From contig NZ_AP028127.1 of the NCBI RefSeq assembly GCF_037076425.1, positions 1,804,501-1,868,500 on the forward strand: a DNA stretch of 64,000 bases, in the 5' to 3' direction. The notes under the pieces are model-generated. The model searched no databases, was not told the origin of the DNA, and saw only the letters and a list, made by a program, of their open reading frames with translations. Of the stretch, positions 16,306 to 24,480 are shown in pieces (the first letter of the stretch is position 1; every line of letters begins with the position of its first letter). The position numbers and the translations under genes are program-made. Source of the stretch: Turicibacter faecis. GTDB lineage: Bacteria; Bacillota_I; Bacilli_A; MOL361; Turicibacteraceae.

Positions 16306-17776
16306 GTTCTCTACTCCCCTTCATCGAATTTTTATTTAAAGATGCCATGGCATACGTGCAAAGCATCATCATTAACGGTAAATAGAGCACCAAATACCGT
16401 GAGCGGGTTTCCCAAATCAGTAAAAATAGGAAGTTACCGAAGAGGGTGATGGCCATCACATGAACAAACGCGTGACGGTTTTTAAATAAATAAACACCGG
16501 AGATCGTCATTAATCCAAGCATGACCAACTGGATTGCCTGGACGGCATAAAGATACGGATGATTTTTATCACCAAACACGTAAGCTTGGTAAACATTCGT
16601 CTCAAGCGGCTGACGGCTTAACTTTTCAGGGATAAAATAGGTCCCCTCAGCCCAAGTGAAATTCATCTTCTGATGGAGATGGTTAAGAAACCCTCTAACC
16701 CCATACTCTGATAACTGTTGTTTAATTCTATCTAGATGAATGTCTTTAATTTGATCATTCGTCAACCCTTCTAACTTTAAGGAATTCGTATATTCGGCAT
16801 CTTCATGAAAATATCCACCGTTTCCGTCTAACCCCATCATTACCCAATGCGTCATTGGAAATCCAAGTTCTGATTTCTCTGTCGGATAAAGGGGCGAGAT
16901 TCGTGACTGATAGATTGTATTCACGATAAAAAATGGAAGTGCAATACCGATCAACAACTGAATCCATCTTTTCATTGGATTCATCATCAAATAATGAATC
17001 AGGATGGCAACTACTAAAATAATCGCATTTGTCTTCACTAATACACCAATCGATAAGACAAGCCCTAATAAAATTAAGTAGACATAACGGCGCCTATCCG
17101 TCGAATGATAAAATAAATCATAAAGGATAAGCCCTAGAATTGGGAAAATCATGACCAATGTATCGGTATAGACGATAGGAACGTACATATATAATGGCGT
17201 CATAAATAACATCAATAAACTTGCCCATGTGGCTGAGACGAGGCCAAAATGGCGATGAATCAACCAATAGAGTCCCCCCATCGATAATAAGATGACAAGG
17301 GCATTAACAAACGTAAAATAAAAATAATAATTCGTGACTCCGAATAAATCTAAAAACCGCATCCCGAGAATAAAAACAATGAGCAACGGAATGTTATTCG
17401 GATACTTGATCGTAAAATAATCCGACAAGGCGTAAAAACTATCTTTTTGTTCAAGTGCGGCTCGGTAAACATCCCCGACATCCCACGTGGGATTCACTTG
17501 AAAATAACGAATAAAGAAAAGTTGTAACAGCACTAAAAGCACTAGATTGACAAGACTTACGATCATTAATCCACGCGTTGATAATTTCTTCATGCCCCGA
17601 TAAGCAAAATAGAAAAAAGCAGCGATCAAACAAGCGAGCCCGCCTACTTTCCACCCACTCATCTGCAAAAAGGTTGCATTAGGATGAATGAGCGCATCCG
17701 TAAAAATAAATGCAAATGTTGCGGTAAATACAAGTAAAAATAATTGCAGTAATATCGACTTTATTTTTATAACCAT
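16298..17776 (-). CDS. GT-C family membrane glycosyltransferase (PMT/ArnT-like)
   Basis: A polytopic protein of 492 residues with about twelve hydrophobic segments. The first large external loop carries TWDVGDVYRAA (about residues 97-107), which fits the acidic catalytic motif of GT-C enzymes using polyprenyl-phosphate sugars. A C-terminal soluble part (about 300-400) is followed by four more membrane segments. With the overlapping GT2 gene and convergent GtrA gene it makes a three-part module: GT2 loads the lipid, GtrA flips it, GT-C transfers the sugar to a surface acceptor. The acceptor (teichoic acid or protein) is unknown. Confidence 0.82.
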   Translation of the reverse strand: MVIKIKSILLQLFLLVFTATFAFIFTDALIHPNATFLQMSGWKVGGLACLIAAFFYFAYRGMKKLSTRGLMIVSLVNLVLLVLLQLFFIRYFQVNPTWDVGDVYRAALEQKDSFYALSDYFTIKYPNNIPLLIVFILGMRFLDLFGVTNYYFYFTFVNALVILLSMGGLYWLIHRHFGLVSATWASLLMLFMTPLYMYVPIVYTDTLVMIFPILGLILYDLFYHSTDRRRYVYLILLGLVLSIGVLVKTNAIILVVAILIHYLMMNPMKRWIQLLIGIALPFFIVNTIYQSRISPLYPTEKSELGFPMTHWVMMGLDGNGGYFHEDAEYTNSLKLEGLTNDQIKDIHLDRIKQQLSEYGVRGFLNHLHQKMNFTWAEGTYFIPEKLSRQPLETNVYQAYVFGDKNHPYLYAVQAIQLVMLGLMTISGVYLFKNRHAFVHVMAITLFGNFLFLLIWETRSRYLVLYLPLMMMLCTYAMASLNKNSMKGSREHV

Positions 17777-17883
17777 TTAGCTTCCTTCCCTCATAAAATA
17801 TACATATTTTTTATTATACTACAAAATTTTTCTAATATTTATCACTTTTTCTTTTTTTCTTCAACTCCGTACGCTCCCTCAAC

Positions 17884-17936
17884 AAAAAAAAGCCTCAAGC
17901 CATGGCGTGGGGAATCCCACCGTAACGGCTTGAGGT
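17884..17936 (-). terminator. terminator of the AhpF-NTD-like gene
   Basis: CCTCAAGCCGTTACGGTGGG pairs around GATT, followed on the minus strand by a run of T. Confidence 0.88.
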
Positions 17937-17945
17937 GATTTAATC

Positions 17946-18590
17946 TTATGAAATGAGTTGAAGCAGTTGATCTATGGTTTTTGCCCCAAAATAAACGTGA
18001 TCATCATTAAGGATGAGGCATGGAACTGCGGTAATCTGATAGTGCGCCTGAAGGTGTGGGAAATGGGCTAAATCAATCATTTCCGCCTCGACATTGGGGT
18101 TTTCAATAGCGATTCGCGTCGCTGCAACGACGACATCCGGGCATAAACGACTCGATAATGAAACAACAACCTTTAAATTCACGTGTTGACGAATCGCACG
18201 GATGGCTTCTAGCGTTCGCTCATCGATGGCCTGTCCCGGTCCAGCCAAATTATAAATCGCCAATAAAAACGCATTAATCTCTTGGCCCCCAGGAACGGCA
18301 TGAAACTTCACCCCTGAGTAACGCCCCTTCTCATCAAGCAAAGCAACAACAGGAAACTTATCCGCCCTTATCTTCTGTTCTAAAGACACATCTTCCCCCT
18401 TCATTTTGACAATCGCTTCTAACTGATCCCCTAAATTCGCAAGATCGAGCACAAAATCACGTAACTCAAGAGACACCTCTAGATGAGGATCCACGATGGT
18501 TACCAAAGTCACCTTTGTTTCCATCCGTTTTAAAACCGTCGCCAGTTGTTGACGTAAAGTATCATTCAATAAATGAGATTGTACATTCAT
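17946..18590 (-). CDS. stand-alone AhpF N-terminal-like tandem thioredoxin-fold protein with degenerate CxxC
   Basis: A 214-residue protein that aligns along its whole length with the last 215 residues of the neighbouring reductase fusion. It consists of two contiguous thioredoxin folds like the N-terminal domain of AhpF, which passes electrons to peroxiredoxin AhpC. The active site in the paralogue is CHLC; here it reads SRLC (about residues 157-160), so the first cysteine is serine. It also keeps the cis-proline loop AVPCL. Without the second thiol it cannot cycle as a normal disulfide carrier. It could act as a monothiol or trapping variant, or it may be decaying, though the frame is intact with AGGAGG 7 nt from ATG. 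Confidence 0.85.
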   Translation of the reverse strand: MNVQSHLLNDTLRQQLATVLKRMETKVTLVTIVDPHLEVSLELRDFVLDLANLGDQLEAIVKMKGEDVSLEQKIRADKFPVVALLDEKGRYSGVKFHAVPGGQEINAFLLAIYNLAGPGQAIDERTLEAIRAIRQHVNLKVVVSLSSRLCPDVVVAATRIAIENPNVEAEMIDLAHFPHLQAHYQITAVPCLILNDDHVYFGAKTIDQLLQLIS

Positions 18591-18664
18591 TTAAAAGCCT
18601 CCTCTTTTCGTTTTTAGATTAGTGTTCCCACAAGAAACCATTTCATTTACTTTCGACAACCATT

Positions 18665-18699
18665 GAAAAAATGCACGGAAAATTCCGTGCATTTTTTTC
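18665..18699. terminator. terminator of the reductase fusion gene
   Basis: AAAAAATGCACGGAA pairs with TTCCGTGCATTTTTTT, an almost perfect palindrome with T runs on both strands. Confidence 0.88.
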
Positions 18700-18737
18700 T
18701 AACATTGTGTGTGTGCAACTTGTGTTTATGAGACTCA

Positions 18738-20408
18738 TTAAGCAATTAGGTTTAACATCTCTTGGATTGATTTTGATCCAAACGCGATTTTTTCATCATT
18801 TACGATCATACATGGAACTGACATCACTTTATGTTTTGTTTTTAATTCTGGGAAGTTGGCGATGTCTAACATCTCAGCTTCTACATTTGGATTTTCAATC
18901 GCAATACGTTGAGCTGAAACAACAACATCTGGACATAAGTGACATGATAAAGAAACCGCCACTTTAATATTTACTTTTTTATCAAGTGATTTAATCGCTT
19001 CTAATACTTGAGCATCTAAAGCTTGTCCAGGTCCAGCTAAGTTATAAATCGCGAGTAAGAATGAATTTAATTCATGCCCACCAGGAACACCGTGGAACTT
19101 CACACCCGCATAATTTCCATCTTGGTCAAGTAACGCAACAACTGGGAATTTATCGGCATTCACTTTTTCTTCTAACGCCACATCTTCACCTTTTGTTTTG
19201 ACGATAGCCTCTAATTTATCTCCTAAATTCGCAATGTCCATCACTAAGTCACGTAATTCAATCGATTTTGCATTAGCAGGATCAACAATCGTCACAAGTG
19301 TGACATTGTTTTCCATACGCCCTAAAATTCCAGCGATTTGTCCACGTAACGCATCATTTAATAAAGCAGATTGTCCACCTTTTGCTACTTCTTTAGCTGG
19401 TGCTTTTTCTTCTTTCACTTCTTTAGGTTGTGGAGCAACTTCTACCTCTTCCTCTACAATTCCTAAACGTTCCTTCTCATGCGCCACATATTTTTCAGCT
19501 TCAAGAGAAGCAATCGCTCCGTCAGCCACAGCAGTAACCACTTGGCGTAATACTTTAGGACGTAAATCTCCGGCTGCATAAACCCCTTCAACACTTGTGT
19601 GCATGTTTTCATCCGTGATAATGTATCCGAATTTATCCATGTCAACTAAACCATTAAATACTTTTGTTTGTGGCACGTATCCAGCGAAAATAAAGATTCC
19701 GAATGTTTCATCATCTTGCGCCACATGTTCAAATGTTTCATTTGTTTGATTATTAATAAATTTAACGCGACGTAATAATTCATCCCCTGTTGCTTCTACC
19801 ACTTCAGTATTGAATTTAACTTCAATTTTTGGATGAGCTAAAACTTTATCCGCAATTGTTTTTGCACATGTAAACTCTGGCTCACGGGCGATAACTGTTA
19901 CTTTACGAGCAAAACGAGTTAAGAAAATTGCTTCTTCTGCTGCCGCAAATCCAGCACCGATGACAAACACCTCAAGTCCTGTGTAGAACTCCCCATCACA
20001 CGTTGCACAGTAAGCAACCCCGCGTCCACGGTACTCTGCTTCTCCTGGGAATCCAAGTGTACGTGGTGTCGCACCTGTTGCGATAATCACTGAACGAGTT
20101 TCATAGTCCCCGTTTGTTGTTTTTAACACTTTAATTTCACCTTCAAGTTGAGCTTCTAACACTTCAGCTTGAGCAAAAGCTACACCAAAATCTTCAGCTT
20201 GTAGATGCATTTGTTCCATTAATTCTGGCCCTGTCGTATGACGAATCCCTGGGTAATTCACAATTTCATTTGTTGTTTTTGCTTGACCACCTACTGATCC
20301 TTGCTCAAGCACTAATGTTTTCATTTTTGCGCGCCCTGAATAAATCCCTGCAGACATTCCGGCAGCCCCGCCACCAATTACAATTACATCATAAATTTTC
20401 TTTGACAT
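18738..20408 (-). CDS. thioredoxin reductase-like FAD oxidoreductase fused to C-terminal AhpF-type thioredoxin folds
   Basis: A 556-residue flavoenzyme. Residues 1-310 are a thioredoxin-reductase module: VIGGGAAGMSAGIY for FAD, the redox pair CATC in YCATCDGEF, an NADPH loop GAGFAAAEEA and AGDLRPKVLRQ. A Pro/Glu/Lys-rich linker (about 315-345) leads to two thioredoxin folds ending with CHLCPDVV, equivalent to CHNC of AhpF. AhpF has the same parts in the opposite order, so this is a circularly rearranged relative that should reduce a peroxiredoxin or thioredoxin with NAD(P)H. ATG 20408 has AAGGAGGAG 8 nt upstream; the longer frame start lacks one. Confidence 0.9.
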   Translation of the reverse strand: MSKKIYDVIVIGGGAAGMSAGIYSGRAKMKTLVLEQGSVGGQAKTTNEIVNYPGIRHTTGPELMEQMHLQAEDFGVAFAQAEVLEAQLEGEIKVLKTTNGDYETRSVIIATGATPRTLGFPGEAEYRGRGVAYCATCDGEFYTGLEVFVIGAGFAAAEEAIFLTRFARKVTVIAREPEFTCAKTIADKVLAHPKIEVKFNTEVVEATGDELLRRVKFINNQTNETFEHVAQDDETFGIFIFAGYVPQTKVFNGLVDMDKFGYIITDENMHTSVEGVYAAGDLRPKVLRQVVTAVADGAIASLEAEKYVAHEKERLGIVEEEVEVAPQPKEVKEEKAPAKEVAKGGQSALLNDALRGQIAGILGRMENNVTLVTIVDPANAKSIELRDLVMDIANLGDKLEAIVKTKGEDVALEEKVNADKFPVVALLDQDGNYAGVKFHGVPGGHELNSFLLAIYNLAGPGQALDAQVLEAIKSLDKKVNIKVAVSLSCHLCPDVVVSAQRIAIENPNVEAEMLDIANFPELKTKHKVMSVPCMIVNDEKIAFGSKSIQEMLNLIA

Positions 20409-20611
20409 TGAAACTCCTCCTTCTCCTCTATTGTACTTCATTTTTATGGTTATTTGATGTACTTTCCTAAATTTTTCTAATTAATTTTTAAAAGTAGTAA
20501 TAATTACTGATATTATTATAAAACTATCGTGAAAGAAAGTCAATGCGTTTTCTTATAAAATAATAATATAGTTATTAATAGTATTTCTTTATTGATAAAA
20601 GGTATGCAAAT

Positions 20612-20645
20612 AAAAAAGGAGGCCACCTTCCCCGGTTTGCCTCCT
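20612..20645 (-). terminator. terminator of the two-lipoprotein operon
   Basis: GGAGGC pairs with GCCTCC, followed on the minus strand by TTTTTT. Confidence 0.8.
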
Positions 20646-20652
20646 CATCTTC

Positions 20653-21207
20653 TTAGATTTCTGTAATCGTGCCATCCTCAGCGACGAAAAGCATCAAAAT
20701 AATGCCATCGCCACCTTCCGTCTCTTGCAATACTTTTGACTTTAAGGCCACGTAATAACCGATTTGATTATCGCCGTAATGTTCGTGATTTTCGTCATAC
20801 ATATAGACAATATCTTCGTCAGATCCATAACGATCCACGGCTAAGGCAACCGCATCAACCCCTGTAAATTCATGGTTATGCTCCTGATCATGAACCTCCA
20901 CTTCGTGTAGCGTTTCTTTTAAAACGTTCAGACGCTCTCGTTGCTCATCGGTTCCCTCATCATCTAACTCGACTAATAATTCGTTTAAAACACCTTTAGC
21001 GGCTGCTAATTCATCGACTCCCACAAGTGCCTCAATATAATTGAGCCCTTCTTCAAGTGAACGCTCGCTTAAATTCGTCCCGTTTTCTGTCAAACGTGGT
21101 CGATGCAAAATATCTTCTTTATGATTATCGTTCTCCCCATCTGTCTCATTTGCACATGCACAAAGTGCGATCATAAGTGCAAGTAACACACTGATTCTCT
21201 TCATCAT
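20653..21207 (-). CDS. hypothetical lipoprotein (acidic)
   Basis: A 184-residue predicted lipoprotein whose lipobox is LCAC after a hydrophobic core. The mature part is strongly acidic, with many Glu, Asp and His. An N-terminal helical half (about 40-110) precedes a compact domain with VDAVALAVDRYGSDEDIVYMYD and YYVALKSKV, a pattern like small outer-surface domains found in Bacillota. The ATG overlaps the stop codon of the gene before it (ATGATGA), with GGAGGG upstream, so the two are translationally coupled. Function unknown. Confidence 0.75.
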   Translation of the reverse strand: MMKRISVLLALMIALCACANETDGENDNHKEDILHRPRLTENGTNLSERSLEEGLNYIEALVGVDELAAAKGVLNELLVELDDEGTDEQRERLNVLKETLHEVEVHDQEHNHEFTGVDAVALAVDRYGSDEDIVYMYDENHEHYGDNQIGYYVALKSKVLQETEGGDGIILMLFVAEDGTITEI

Positions 21208-21713
21208 GATAATCCCTCCATTTCATCTCTTAAGGCGATCAACGTCTCTATTTCTCCCCTAAATAGTTTTAATGATCCCATCCTTTTTTCCACGAAACGA
21301 ATTAACGCAATTAACTCATCATAAGCTGACGTTTTCTCTGCTTCAATGGCTCGGTTAATTTTTTCCTCAAGAGAATTTAATTGAGACCGTACATAATTAA
21401 TGGCCTCATCTTTCACAAAACTTGGCTGACTATCAACTAAGTTTAAATCCGTCCAAGCCAACAGCAGTTTATCCAAGTCCTCTAACTGATCATATTCAAC
21501 CATCTTAAGTAGAGCCTCCCCTTGCTCATGCCAAATCTGATACTTTTTATTTGAACTTTCATCAGTTGCTAACTTTAAAAAACCGACGCCCTCTTGATAG
21601 GATCCGTCTTCAAAAGCCTCCCTCGCCTCTTTAACTGCCTGATTTGCTAGTCCACTATCCCCACAAGCGACCAACATAGCTAAAAAGGTGACAAGCAGAT
21701 AACGCTTCTTCAA
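21204..21713 (-). CDS. hypothetical lipoprotein (helical)
   Basis: A 169-residue predicted lipoprotein with signal peptide and lipobox LVAC (about residues 14-17). The mature protein is almost all charged helix and resembles a tetratricopeptide-like or bundle fold; no family is recognised. The start is TTG, about 7 nt after GGGGGGTG. It forms a two-gene operon with the following lipoprotein, and the 4-nt overlap suggests that both are made in equal amounts and may work as a complex on the outer membrane leaflet. Confidence 0.72.
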   Translation of the reverse strand: MKKRYLLVTFLAMLVACGDSGLANQAVKEAREAFEDGSYQEGVGFLKLATDESSNKKYQIWHEQGEALLKMVEYDQLEDLDKLLLAWTDLNLVDSQPSFVKDEAINYVRSQLNSLEEKINRAIEAEKTSAYDELIALIRFVEKRMGSLKLFRGEIETLIALRDEMEGLS

Positions 21714-21861
21714 CCTCTATCACCCCCCGATACTACAAAAATAACACACCTCCTTAAAGAAAATTGCCATATATTAACCAAAAAATAACACTACTTCTGT
21801 CTTGTTTTAGCTTGCTCCCCTAAAATGACCACCATTTGGACAAACCCATTAATAAGGCGAC

Positions 21862-21898
21862 AAAAAAAGGTGTCTCCTCGTCGAAGAGGAACACCTTT
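21862..21898 (-). terminator. terminator of the exopolysaccharide-like operon
   Basis: AAAGGTGTTCCTCTTCG pairs with CGAGGAGACACCTTT with one mismatch, and a run of T follows on the minus strand. It lies 54 nt after the last gene of the operon. Confidence 0.85.
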
Positions 21899-21951
21899 AG
21901 CACGTTCATTCTTATTAAATTTACCACTCTCATTTATAAAGAAGATTCAAC

Positions 21952-23361
21952 TTAATGTAGTTTATTATGCTTAACACGACTAATTTTCTTCCATTGATGC
22001 TTATGCTTACGATATCCAATCAAAGCACTAAATCGATACAAGGAAATCAATTGTCGATAACCAAAATTCTCTATCAAACTAAATAAAATTAACTTAATTC
22101 GTGCCCGTAACGATAGCGACTCCCTAAACATATACTCCTCGAATTTTATCGCCATAATAGATAAACCCGTATTATAAAAAACATAGATTAACATAAAAGT
22201 TAAAAAGAAGGTCATGTTTAAAAAACCAGCAAAAAAGGCAAGAACAATAATGATAATTCCTAAACTATCAAATACGCATGACATCATCTCATAGATAAAA
22301 AAGTATGTAAAGGAAAAGAATCCCGTTAAGCCGTATTGAGGATTTAATGCCATTTGCCGATGATTAAACATCGAAGTCATTAAACCAATTTGCCACCTTC
22401 TCCTCTGATTCTTCAAATCCTTTAGTTTAGATGGAACTTGAGACCAACAAACCGCATAAGGTTCGTAACTAATTTGATAAGGAATCTGATTTTGGCGATA
22501 AAAAGAATGTAATTTTAATACCAAATCCATATCTTCGCCAATACTTTTAGTATCATATCCTCCAACAGAGATGACGGCATCCTTACGAAAAAGACCAAAT
22601 GCACCAGAAATAATTAAATTACCATTAAATAAATTTAACCAGACCCTCGTATTTAAAAACACCCGGTAATATTCGATGAGCTGCATCATCACGATAAATC
22701 GTTTTGGAGTCAAATATTTAACGACTCGCCCTCTATCTAATATTACCTGGTTAGAAACTTTAATATTACCACCAACAGCTACCGTTCGATTATCCCGATT
22801 AAATGGCATTACAATTTCACGAAGAGAATCATATTGTAAAATTGAGTCGGCATCCAACGACGTAATTAACGGATATCTTGCTAAATTAATTCCCATATTT
22901 AAAGCATCAGCTTTCCCACCATTTACCTTATTAACGAGGGTTAACTTAATCTTCTCATTAATGATTCCCTCATAAATATCAATCTCACTTTGGCAAGGTA
23001 CAACCCTACGAATCGGACGATTGACACGTTTTAACTTAAAATGTTCTTGAACCAAATCACCTGTTCGATCCTTAGATCCATCGTTAATAACAATGACCTC
23101 AAACTCTGGATAATCTAAATATAAGTTAGACTCAATACAATCTATAATAGTCTGTTCCTCATTATAGGCAGGAACCAATATTGATATTGGTAATAAACTA
23201 TCCTCATTCTTTGAATCTATCTCATGTTGATATTTCCGATAAGATTGATTTTTTTCAATAACAAAGATGGCAGAGAGAGTGGAAATAAAAAATATAATAG
23301 CGTAAATGGCAATATATATCATGAAAAAATTATTAATACTATCAACCAAAAACTCTAACAC
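21952..23361 (-). CDS. processive GT2 glycosyltransferase (BcsA/IcaA-like)
   Basis: A membrane glycosyltransferase of 469 residues. An N-terminal membrane segment (10-35) precedes the GT-A domain with VPAYNEEQTI (about 58-67), VINDGSKDRT, the DXD SLDADS near 168, GEDMDL (TED-like acceptor motif) and QRRRW (QxxRW) near 320, the full set for processive beta-glycan synthases such as cellulose, hyaluronan or PNAG synthases. Four C-terminal segments would form the polymer channel. There is no PilZ domain, so any c-di-GMP control must act through another protein. It is the last gene of the operon and starts at GTG. The polymer cannot be named. Confidence 0.9.
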   Translation of the reverse strand: MLEFLVDSINNFFMIYIAIYAIIFFISTLSAIFVIEKNQSYRKYQHEIDSKNEDSLLPISILVPAYNEEQTIIDCIESNLYLDYPEFEVIVINDGSKDRTGDLVQEHFKLKRVNRPIRRVVPCQSEIDIYEGIINEKIKLTLVNKVNGGKADALNMGINLARYPLITSLDADSILQYDSLREIVMPFNRDNRTVAVGGNIKVSNQVILDRGRVVKYLTPKRFIVMMQLIEYYRVFLNTRVWLNLFNGNLIISGAFGLFRKDAVISVGGYDTKSIGEDMDLVLKLHSFYRQNQIPYQISYEPYAVCWSQVPSKLKDLKNQRRRWQIGLMTSMFNHRQMALNPQYGLTGFFSFTYFFIYEMMSCVFDSLGIIIIVLAFFAGFLNMTFFLTFMLIYVFYNTGLSIMAIKFEEYMFRESLSLRARIKLILFSLIENFGYRQLISLYRFSALIGYRKHKHQWKKISRVKHNKLH

Positions 23362-23373
23362 TGCACCGCCCCC

Positions 23374-24465
23374 TTATTGAAAAGATTTTTCCTTTAAGGA
23401 TAATGCATATTGCAAAATATCCCTTGAATAATAATCCTTTGATTGTAAAATATATTCTTTTATTCGTTGATTGATATTAAAGTTACAAAGGGCCATGGCC
23501 GAGTTAAAACGAACATGCCAATTAGAATCACCCGTAGCTATAAATAACTGATTAATAACATCTTCCTCAGAGAAATACTGCAAGGCCTTAGCACTTAACA
23601 CACGGTACTCCCATTCATTATGCTTTAAATAATCTAATAGTATTGATTTACTCTCTAAATTCGGATGATTCGCAAAATATTTGATAATACTTAAACAGAT
23701 TTCCTTGTGAGAATCTCTGCCTTCCGATAAAATTTCACAGAGTTTCTTTTCAACCATTGGACATGGAACAACGGTAAAATACTGAATCAATAAGAGTTGA
23801 AAATCATCTTCAGCCTCTTTAAAGTTTCTTATTAAAAAACGATTTAATTCATCGTAATCTCCACTAAACTGTTGCATAATACCTATTAGCACTTTATTAT
23901 TATATAATTCAAAATCTTTATAGCTACTAGTCAAGGCCTTAGCAAAAATCGAACTATTTCCAATTTGAGCTAAGGAGGTTAAAACGTTCAATTTTAAATA
24001 CATAGAGTTTTTATTCAACTTTTTTAATAACCATTGATTGATAAAGGGTAAATCCATTTGATAGTACCCGAAGAGTTTGGCAAGCTTTAACTCTTCAATT
24101 TCACCCTTTCTCTTATCCAATTTAATCACTCGCTGTAAAAAGCCAATATAAATTTCTACATAGACTTTAAGGATAGGCCTATATTCCTCTATCAGAAATA
24201 ACTCTTCAATTACTCGATTAAATAAATCAAAATAAATATTACTTTTTAAACATTTCTCAGTTTGGTCGATTGTTTCTTGACTTAACCGATTTCCCATCCT
24301 TAATGTATCAAATTGCTCTCTAATTTCAACTTTAAAAGAGGCATGCTTCATTAATTGCTTCTGATGGCGCTGATCCTTTCGAATTCTATAAGATAAGTAA
24401 AGCCTCATACAAAAGATTAAATAAATAAAAAAGGTAATCATTAAGGAAATGATAAAGACCTGCAT
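23374..24465 (-). CDS. membrane-anchored HEAT-repeat-like protein
   Basis: A 363-residue protein with one N-terminal transmembrane helix (about 3-22) and a cytoplasmic, basic helical domain. The C-terminal half shows repeated paired helices such as KSILLDYLKHNEWEYRVL and GDSNWHVRFNSAMAL, typical of HEAT/PBS-lyase repeats used for protein docking. It lies 12 nt upstream of the glycosyltransferase gene. HEAT-repeat proteins often accompany polysaccharide synthases in clusters of this kind, so I infer a scaffold that holds the synthase, but no direct evidence exists. Confidence 0.75.
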   Translation of the reverse strand: MQVFIISLMITFFIYLIFCMRLYLSYRIRKDQRHQKQLMKHASFKVEIREQFDTLRMGNRLSQETIDQTEKCLKSNIYFDLFNRVIEELFLIEEYRPILKVYVEIYIGFLQRVIKLDKRKGEIEELKLAKLFGYYQMDLPFINQWLLKKLNKNSMYLKLNVLTSLAQIGNSSIFAKALTSSYKDFELYNNKVLIGIMQQFSGDYDELNRFLIRNFKEAEDDFQLLLIQYFTVVPCPMVEKKLCEILSEGRDSHKEICLSIIKYFANHPNLESKSILLDYLKHNEWEYRVLSAKALQYFSEEDVINQLFIATGDSNWHVRFNSAMALCNFNINQRIKEYILQSKDYYSRDILQYALSLKEKSFQ

Positions 24466-24480
24466 CTCACCGCGTCCTTT

